The translations under genes and the position numbers were made by a program. The notes beneath the pieces were generated by a model, which made no database searches, had not been told where the DNA came from, and was given only the letters and a program-made list of their open reading frames with translations. Shown here piece after piece: positions 58,311 to 64,000 of a stretch of DNA of 64,000 nucleotides. The stretch is from Bacillus inaquosorum KCTC 13429. GTDB lineage: Bacteria; Bacillota; Bacilli; Bacillales; Bacillaceae. Numbering within the stretch: the stretch's first letter is position 1; each line of letters opens with the position of its first letter. The stretch covers positions 62,001 to 126,000 of the forward strand of contig NZ_AMXN01000003.1 of the NCBI RefSeq assembly GCF_000332645.1. Direction: 5' to 3'.

Positions 58311-59702
58311 TCAAGCCTTGAAATCATCAATATGATCCAAATAAACTTTGTCTCTATTCTCTAATTCTCGAACCATGTTTTTATATTTTTTCTCATCTAA
58401 GTTATAGAAATTAATATCGATCATGGCTATAACAAGCAGAATCGCGGGAATAACGGTTGCTGTAATTAAAATTCCCGTTAATGCCTCGGGAGTTTGTGCC
58501 TGATTTGCCATATATCCAAATTTATCCATAACCAGCCCTGGTACAATCCCTCCCAAGGCCATGCCAAACTTAAAGAAAAATCCAATAACAGCGTATATGA
58601 GCCCGCCCATTCTTTTTCCAGTCCTATATTCTCCATATTCTATTGTTTCAGGGATGAGCGCCCACATATATCCCCCGGCAGTGAGACTTCCAGCAGCAGC
58701 AATTAATCGAAAGAAGAGAATGAGGTATATATGACTTGAAGGAACAAACAGCAAAGCTAAGAGGCCGATAATATTCAGTAATAACGCATAGTTAAGTAAT
58801 TTCTTCTTCCCCAATAATTGATGAAGCCTTGGAATAAACGGTAAAATAACCAGAGCAGGCAAACTTCCTATCAATCCGTACCACTTCACTAAATCCTCTC
58901 TTCCTAAGTTATACGTCACGTAATAGATGCCAACCGAATTGCTGATTGAATTCACACCAAAAATAATAATAAAGAAAATGCTCAATACAACAAGCGGACG
59001 ATTAACACGAAACTGCTCAAATATATCCGATAATTTAATTTTCTCTTCAGACTTTTGAAGAGCGACACGCTCTTTTGTACTTTTAAAACAAAAGATTAAC
59101 AGGCATCCGCCTATTATTCCCAAAATACCCATGGTTAGCTGCCAGCCAAGAGATTCATTGCCGGAAGTATCGCTTAAATAAGCAGCCAGTAAAGGAACAA
59201 AAAATGCAACGACAAGTCCCCCAAGATTCGCAAATAACATACGAACAGATGTTATACTAACCACTTCTTGATTATTTCTAGTCATGGCAGAAGTTAACGC
59301 GCCATACGGAACGTTTATCGCTGTGTATGTAAGCGACAAGCCAACATAGGTCATATAGGCATATATTAATTTCCCCATATCCGAAAAATCTGGGGTTGTA
59401 AAACAAAGTATTGCCAGTACTGCAAATGGAAACGCTCCGAATAAAAGATACGGTCTAAAGCGTCCAAATCTGCTATTCGTTCTGTCTACTATTGTTCCAA
59501 TAAAAGGATCGGCGAGAGCGTCAATTATTCTAACCACTAAGAACATCGTACCGGCTGTTGACGCCGATAAACCAAATACATCTGTATAGAAGAACAAAAG
59601 ATAAGTAGACACCGTTGCATAAATTAAATTACACGCAAAATCTCCAGACGCATATCCAACTTTTTCAACCATGCTAATCTTCTTTACATTTTCACTGAGC
59701 AT
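58311..59702 (-). CDS. xynP: Xylo-oligosaccharide:cation symporter XynP
   Basis: A 463-residue membrane transporter of the GPH family with about 12 spans (VEKVGYASGDFACNLIYATV at the start). It imports xylo-oligosaccharides with protons or sodium. AAAGGGGAG precedes the ATG of MLSENVKK; the longer frame upstream has no site. First gene of the xynPB operon under the XylR operator at 60025. Confidence 0.95.
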   Translation of the reverse strand: MLSENVKKISMVEKVGYASGDFACNLIYATVSTYLLFFYTDVFGLSASTAGTMFLVVRIIDALADPFIGTIVDRTNSRFGRFRPYLLFGAFPFAVLAILCFTTPDFSDMGKLIYAYMTYVGLSLTYTAINVPYGALTSAMTRNNQEVVSITSVRMLFANLGGLVVAFFVPLLAAYLSDTSGNESLGWQLTMGILGIIGGCLLIFCFKSTKERVALQKSEEKIKLSDIFEQFRVNRPLVVLSIFFIIIFGVNSISNSVGIYYVTYNLGREDLVKWYGLIGSLPALVILPFIPRLHQLLGKKKLLNYALLLNIIGLLALLFVPSSHIYLILFFRLIAAAGSLTAGGYMWALIPETIEYGEYRTGKRMGGLIYAVIGFFFKFGMALGGIVPGLVMDKFGYMANQAQTPEALTGILITATVIPAILLVIAMIDINFYNLDEKKYKNMVRELENRDKVYLDHIDDFKA

Positions 59703-59786
59703 GATTTCTCCCCTTTTCGATCCTTTAATAAGGAACAGTATGAAATGGTATAATAATTTCTCGAAATTATGGGCAGTAAACGTTTT

Positions 59787-59800
59787 ATAAAGCGCTTTCA
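59787..59800. promoter_or_regulatory. Possible CcpA site upstream of xynP
   Basis: On the minus strand TGAAAGCGCTTTAT, good over the first 12 bases of the cre consensus but off at the last two. Confidence 0.5.
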
Positions 59801-60217
59801 AAAGAGCAAAAAAAAATTATAGTGATCTACTTTCCCAGAGCATTTTCATCATCTAAATGGTGATCAGCAAGCAGGAAATTCATATTTTTCTATACCCGGC
59901 AAAGGATAAAAACCTCATTCTTTCGTTCTTTATATTGTTTAGCTCCATTAAATTGATCCTCTTATCCCCCTTCCATCCATATATAGCAAAGACCATATCT
60001 TATGGACAATTAAAGTTCGGCTCATTAGTTTGTTGATCAAACAAACTAACTTGAGTTAATATTATAAAATACTGTCGGCTTTTTCAACGTTTTTTTCAGA
60101 AAATTTAACCTGATCTGAGATAAATATTGGTTTTATCTTCTTTTTGTATATTCAGTTTTCAACTATTTAAGAAATGTCGCGTATCAATTAATGACGCTGG
60201 GTCCTTTTTTGATACAG
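59801..60217. other. xynPB control region and gap before the yncB-like remnant
   Basis: About 400 bases. It contains the XylR operator (60025-60049) with promoter-like AT sequence beside it. No gene is visible. Confidence 0.5.
60025..60049. promoter_or_regulatory. XylR operator of xynPB
   Basis: TTAGTTTGTT, five bases, AACAAACTAA, a perfect 10-bp dyad upstream of xynP, with the same half-sites as the xylAB operator. Confidence 0.9.
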
Positions 60218-60621
60218 TTCGCTACTTACTGTAAACACTCAAAAAGCTAAAAAACAGATCTCCTATGTAACCATGTGACGAAAATGCATCTAAACGAAAT
60301 AAAGAATTGGTTAAAAGCGGTAAGCTTCAATTAGAGTTTGATACAGGTGATTGCAGAGATCAGTATGGAAGGCTGTTAGCTTAGGTTTATGTTGATGGCA
60401 AGTCTGTTCATGAAACACTTTGAAAGACGGATTGGCCAGAGTAGCTTATATGTCTGCAACTTTAAAAATTGAGTAATACTTCTACCGCAGCGTTAACTGG
60501 AAAAACAGAAACGTTTACAAATTGCTTTGAGTGAAACCCGAATGGAGTACCTAGTTCCCACCCTGCTTACCAACCTTAAATGGACAGAGATCATGACAAC
60601 TTTGCCTGTGAAAGATAATTG
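60218..60621 (+). pseudogene. Decayed yncB-like nuclease with Excalibur domain
   Basis: The sequence tracks the intact yncB (50320-50580) from the DTVRYLL position through ASKRNKELVKSGKLQLEFDTGD, CRDQYGRLLA, stop, VYVDGKSVHETL, stop, then a poorer middle and the Excalibur end (TETFTNC, NPNGVPSSHPAYQP, DRDHDNFAC). Several stops and indels make it inactive. It lies in the same orientation as yncB, 10 kb away. Confidence 0.8.
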
Positions 60622-60709
60622 AAAGCTTGCGGCTTTCTTTTATTCTTTAAACCAAAAAGACGCTCAGTAAGATTTTCGGGGATAGCCTCTTTAAACAACC
60701 ATCTAGATT

Positions 60710-61240
60710 TTACACTGAAAAAGCTTTTGAATAATGAACGACACCTTTTACATTTTCGAGAGATTCCTTTGATAACTCTAAAGCCATAAATACTTCGTCA
60801 GGCACCTCAAATGGGGCTTTGATATTCCATAAACTAGCTGGCTTAAAACCAAACTTTGGATAATAATCTTTATGCCCTAAAACAATGACTGAACGATAAC
60901 CAAGCTCTTTTGCTTTTTTTAAAGCAACATGAATTAATTGACTCCCGATTCCTTTTCTCTGATACTCAGGTGCAACAGAAACCGGAGCAAGCGCTAAGGA
61001 ATCAACAGCATTATCACCATCCACGATCTTTATTTTAGATAAAAGAATATGCCCGACGATCTCTTTTCCATTTAAAGCAACTAATGAAAGCTCAGGAATA
61101 AATGCATCTGATTTTCTAATCTTATTAACAAGGAAGTGCTCTTTCTTGTCGCTATATTTTTCATTTAAAAAAGCTCTTTTAACAATGTCTTCAGTCGTAT
61201 TATATTCATGAGTGAGTTCTTGTCTAATGAAAAATTCCAT
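60710..61240 (-). CDS. GNAT-family N-acetyltransferase
   Basis: A 176-residue protein of the GCN5-related fold. The acetyl-CoA motif is in VSVAPEYQRKGIGSQLIHVAL, the later strand in VIVLGHKDYYPKFGF. It is similar in form to YhbS-type acetyltransferases. Substrate unknown. AGGAGACT lies before the ATG. It is flanked by decayed genes but is itself intact. Confidence 0.85.
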   Translation of the reverse strand: MEFFIRQELTHEYNTTEDIVKRAFLNEKYSDKKEHFLVNKIRKSDAFIPELSLVALNGKEIVGHILLSKIKIVDGDNAVDSLALAPVSVAPEYQRKGIGSQLIHVALKKAKELGYRSVIVLGHKDYYPKFGFKPASLWNIKAPFEVPDEVFMALELSKESLENVKGVVHYSKAFSV

Positions 61241-61401
61241 TTTTTAGTCTCCTATTCTTTTTGTTAGTTTACTTTATTCTATAATAGGCACTTCCCTAAT
61301 GAATAGTTATATCACATTATTTGACCTCTGGATTACCCCTGTCAAATCTCATAATAAACTCTTCCGATCAACCCAGCTGAAGTTTATTATCACATGAAAC
61401 A

Positions 61402-61936
61402 AACCCATTTATCAATGCACTATGCTGAAGCAGCTAAACATTTATAAAGACCAAAAAACTCACTCCGTTCGCCGCATACAATGTGCATTTGTTGCAGTTC
61501 CGCATCTTCAAAGAGCCTTAAACGATTCGAAGTCCATAAACAAGCAGAAACTAATTGGTGCATCATTATATAATTTAGAGAACTGTTATTATAGTATGAA
61601 AGAGTATGACAAAGATGGTACGAAAAAGATAAAAGCGACCTTCTCCCTCACACGTTATTTACATTGACACAGATTTACTTCAAGATGAAGGATATTAACA
61701 AAGCCTTGATTCTTTACAAAAAAGGAATCGAAAAAGCTAGAGCCTTTAATGATGATGTTTTGATTGCTGAGTTTAATTATTTAAAAGCTTTATATATCGA
61801 CTCTATAGATAAACGCACAGTTTTCCAAACTTTTTCCTGCACTTAAAGATAATGTTATGTATCCAGATTTAGATGAATTAAAAAAGCTTGTCGATGGAGC
61901 CACTTTTTGTGACTTTGTCAACAAGCTGAAAGAGGC
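61402..61936 (+). pseudogene. Rap-type TPR phosphatase remnant
   Basis: Fragments of a Rap protein follow in order: AKHLYKDQKTHSVRRIQ-like repeat, ALNDSKSINKQKLIGASLYN, NCYYSMKEYDK, a break with a frame change, then LTQIYFKMKDINKALILYKK, NYLKALYIDSID and LKDNVMYPDLDELKKLVDG. Rap proteins (TPR phosphatases of Spo0F or inhibitors of ComA) are about 375 residues; this copy lacks the N-terminal third and has gaps. No phr gene is visible after it. Confidence 0.78.
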
Positions 61937-61968
61937 CTATATCAGGCCTCTTTTTTTATCACACGATT

Positions 61969-62619
61969 TCATTGCACAAGCCATTCCCTGCATGAATCAG
62001 TCAGTTTTTGCAATTCATTGATAAAAACACCTGCATGGTAACCATCACATACTGCATGATGACATTGCAGTGCTACAGGCAAGTATGTCTCTTTTCCATC
62101 TGAAAAGAATTTCCCGTTTGTTATGATAGGGAGCAAATGGTCGCTGTTCGCCAGGTTCAGATGAAAGCTCGTAAAGTCAACCCATGGAATTGAGGAAACG
62201 GAAAACGTGTTGGCAGGAATATTCTCTTTTGCCTATAATCCTTTTTTGTCTCCAAACCTCTCGATGTCCCTCACATAGTTTTGATAAAACCGTGGAAAAT
62301 CATGTGAATATTCCGACCATAAGGCGGAAAAGGTCTGATCCTCCTGATGAAAAATCGTATAGCACGGATTCATCTGTTCCCAACATCCCAACTGCCCGTC
62401 ATGAAATGCCGTTCTGAATTCAGGGTGGGCGTTCACTATTCTCGACACCATATAAATAAAAGCAGGATAGAACTTGACTTTCTTGTCTCGCAGTTTGTTC
62501 AGCAGCCCGGTCACATTGATGTTAGCCGTTATGCTGTATGAACATTTCCCCGCTTTCATGTAATGTTCAAAATAAGGTTTTCTATGCCATTGCTCAAGTT
62601 CAATTCTTTGAAAATTCAT
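61969..62619 (-). pseudogene. cat: Chloramphenicol acetyltransferase with one internal TAG
   Basis: The frame starts MNFQRIELEQWHRKPYFEHY and reads 128 codons to TAG (62233-62235), then on in the same frame to TGA at 61969, in total 216 codons plus stop, the normal CAT length. The catalytic histidine motif VALQCHHAVCDGYH lies after the TAG, and FTSFHLNLAN before it is in the same frame. AGGAGGCTAAAC precedes the ATG. So it is whole but for one stop codon. Confidence 0.82.
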
Positions 62620-62799
62620 GTTTAGCCTCCTAAAATAATGGAATTTTTATTTTAGGAGGGATGATCCACTGATTTCACCAACATCCACACCTCATGTCAT
62701 CTTTCTTCCATTACAATAACATGTAACAGCTTTTCGGAGCAAACGCAGGAAAACTCCTTTGTCATCTCGCTCAACAGACCCGTTAAGGTCTGCTTATTT

Positions 62800-63081
62800 C
62801 TTGCAAATTCTGATGAAAAGCTTCATTTACGGATTTACAATGTGTATTCTTGGATCTTCAAGTATCTCAAATAGTCTCGACCCTGTTTTGATTCCAAAAT
62901 CTTTTTTATGCGCAGGAGATGCAGCTAATACCTCACTTTCCTGTCTCTCCGTATTCCCTACAACAGCAAGATAACTTGTTAAGGGATTAAGCCCCATTGT
63001 TACAGCCGAAACAGAAGCATAAAAGGATTTCATATCGACACAAAGTATATTCTTACGTTGAAATTGTGAGTAATCAATCAT
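62800..63081 (-). pseudogene. UvrX-like Y-family DNA polymerase, N-terminal remnant
   Basis: The first 84 codons give ILCVDMKSFYASVSAVTMGL with the catalytic Asp and SFY of Y-family polymerases, then KDFGIKTGSRLFEI. A TAA follows at the place of a Gln/Lys codon, and the homology fades within a dozen codons (MKLFIRI). The remaining three quarters are missing. It overlaps the end of the yolD-like gene, as in the phage SPbeta operon. Confidence 0.82.
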
Positions 63082-63416
63082 TGTATGTAACTCCTATGAT
63101 GTCATTCATGTTGATATATACTGTATTGTCGTTCTGATCTTAAACGTGAAGCTTTTGTTGCTCAAAGTTAATGTAACGTACTCTGCCGGCGACATTTTCA
63201 ACGAACCCGTTGTTAAAAAGCTTTAATACCAGTTCTTTATTAAATTCAAGTGCTTAAGAAACAAGAATATCCATCTCTTCAATTTGTTGAGCGTCTAAGG
63301 ATGGCTTTTCAATTTTTGATACATCAAGTAAGTCTTGTTTAAGCTGTGTTAAGTGTTCTGGTAGCATCATTGATGTCCATTTGATTGTCCTTCGATCTCT
63401 AAGTAATTTGACTCAC
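63074..63416 (-). pseudogene. YolD-like protein, decayed
   Basis: From a GTG at 63416 with AAAGGA upstream, an extra C breaks the frame near 63410. After it the frame reads KLLRDRRTIKWTSMMLPEHL, the YolD signature. Two stops follow at 63254-63256 and about 63140, with the recognisable end (FNNGFVENVAGRVRYINFEQ). YolD genes precede uvrX in SPbeta and relatives and are SOS-induced; a LexA-like box lies upstream. Confidence 0.72.
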
Positions 63417-63469
63417 TCCTTTATCGCTCTAATATCAACAGAACAAACATTCCTTGTTCAATATAAACA

Positions 63470-63483
63470 AGAACAAAAGTTCG
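63470..63483. promoter_or_regulatory. LexA-like box upstream of the yolD-uvrX remnant
   Basis: AGAACAAAAGTTCG has GAAC-N4-GTTCG of the SOS consensus with two mismatches. In line with the SOS control known for uvrX operons. Confidence 0.5.
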
Positions 63484-63628
63484 ATGTAAATGTTGGTAAT
63501 AAATAACCCCCTTTATAAAAGGGGGGTTATTAGGAGCAAATAAAGTTGCCATATTACTTAGGGTTTCATTGATAAGAAATGTACGACAAAAATGCTGTCA
63601 AAGTGATTGCAATGCTTCGCTTCTGCTA

Positions 63629-63877
63629 TCACCCTCTAATTAAAGTTCCAATGGATTTAGTTAGAATTCCAGATATAAAACATACAACTGTCATGATAGT
63701 CACCCAGATTAAAAAAGTCGGCTCTAACCCTATTTCAATTAGCATAAAAACTAAAGAGAGTACAAATATAATCAAAGTTGTTACCCATACTCTTTTGAAA
63801 ATAAAGTATCCTATTATCCCTAAGATAAATGATACAGCCGGCAGTACAAGTAGTATTAAAAATACAGGACCACCCAA
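63629..63877 (-). CDS. DUF2651-like membrane protein
   Basis: An 82-residue protein from the TTG at 63877 (AGGAGG nine bases ahead); the longer frame includes the end of the neighbour. Three hydrophobic segments: PVFLILLVLPAVSFILGIIG, VTTLIIFVLSLVFMLIEI, LIWVTIMTVVCFISGI. It looks like the YbeF/DUF2651 family of Bacillus membrane proteins. Function unknown. It is close behind the partial gene at the window end. Confidence 0.6.
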   Translation of the reverse strand: MGGPVFLILLVLPAVSFILGIIGYFIFKRVWVTTLIIFVLSLVFMLIEIGLEPTFLIWVTIMTVVCFISGILTKSIGTLIRG

Positions 63878-63896
63878 ATGAGATATCCTCCTAATC

Positions 63897-64000
63897 TTAT
63901 TCATTATGCAATAATACAAACCGTGCAATTTCCCATTCTTTTTTCGCTTTTAATGGTGTTGTATTAATCTTTTCCCCTGATTTTAAATCGTATGAGGTTA
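63897..64000 (-). CDS. 3' end of a gene leaving the window
   Basis: The minus-strand frame is open from the window edge to TAA at 63897-63899. The last residues read SYDLKSGEKINTTPLKAKKE, then WEIARFVLLHNE. It is soluble and basic-acidic mixed; the family cannot be told. It overlaps the region of the TTG-start gene by RBS only. Confidence 0.5.
   Translation of the reverse strand, partial: TSYDLKSGEKINTTPLKAKKEWEIARFVLLHNE

Overview
The window is chromosomal DNA of a Bacillus subtilis-group bacterium. Nearly every gene in it is the close counterpart of a gene known from that group, and several families are Bacillus-specific (SASP genes sspN/sspO/sspP/tlp, cotM, cotC/cotU, sirA, ccdA/yneI/ccdC, the SOS pair lexA-yneA). 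The GC content, AGGAGG ribosome binding sites and frequent TTG/GTG starts fit a low-GC Firmicute. It is not a plain copy of the laboratory strain as I remember it: it has an extra GH11 xylanase, two cotU copies, several decayed genes, and no yncD between yncC and yncE. Gene names rest on recognition of protein families and of the familiar gene order, not on a database search.

Layout. 0-5.8 kb: glycoside hydrolases (partial xynC, bglC), ynfE, the amino-acid carrier alsT and two small membrane proteins. 5.8-21.7 kb: housekeeping and sporulation block: parE-parC, plsY, aconitase citB with its CcpC box, spore proteins (tlp, sspN, sspO, sspP, cotM), and thioredoxin-like and cytochrome c biogenesis genes. 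21.8-26 kb: transketolase, then the divergent SOS locus yneA-yneB-ynzC / lexA with three LexA boxes. 26-40 kb: yndN(fosB)-yndA block, including the membrane operon yndG-yndH-yndJ and the GerA-type germinant-receptor cluster yndD-yndE-yndF with a 36-codon gene in front. 39.5-46 kb: tatAC, cotC, secreted YncM, small accessory membrane and secreted proteins, thyA, an overlooked small twin-CX3C protein and a tandem duplication of cotU. 46-50.7 kb: VanZ-like protein, dUTPase yncF, yncE, sugar transporter yncC (frameshifted), nuclease yncB. 51.1-59.7 kb: xylan/xylose unit: GH11 xylanase, xylB, xylA, xylR, xynB, xynP, with two xyl operators and cre sites. 60.2-64 kb: decayed mobile or prophage-type genes (second yncB-like copy, rap, cat, uvrX, yolD), then a DUF2651-like gene and a partial CDS.

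How the genes work together. GH11 xylanase and XynC cut xylan outside the cell. XynP imports xylo-oligosaccharides, XynB releases xylose, and XylA and XylB convert it to xylulose-5-phosphate, which transketolase (tkt, also here) can use. XylR represses both xyl promoters when xylose is absent. LexA controls yneA-yneB-ynzC and itself, and a LexA-like box also precedes parE-parC. The coat proteins CotC, CotU and CotM, the SASPs and the Ger proteins serve spore structure and germination.

Main things to check. Three genes carry single-base indels that break otherwise well-conserved proteins (fosB, yncC and a 62-codon gene); two of the indels are in homopolymer runs and one removes a base from a run of A. 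This may be real decay or residual sequencing error. Two genes (cat and a secreted protein) are whole except for one in-frame TAG. The xylan/xylose block is flanked by two yncB-like sequences in the same orientation. A 58-codon protein with two CX3C pairs lies on the minus strand at 44.7-44.9 kb. A 24-bp motif is shared between 26.36 and 40.26 kb.
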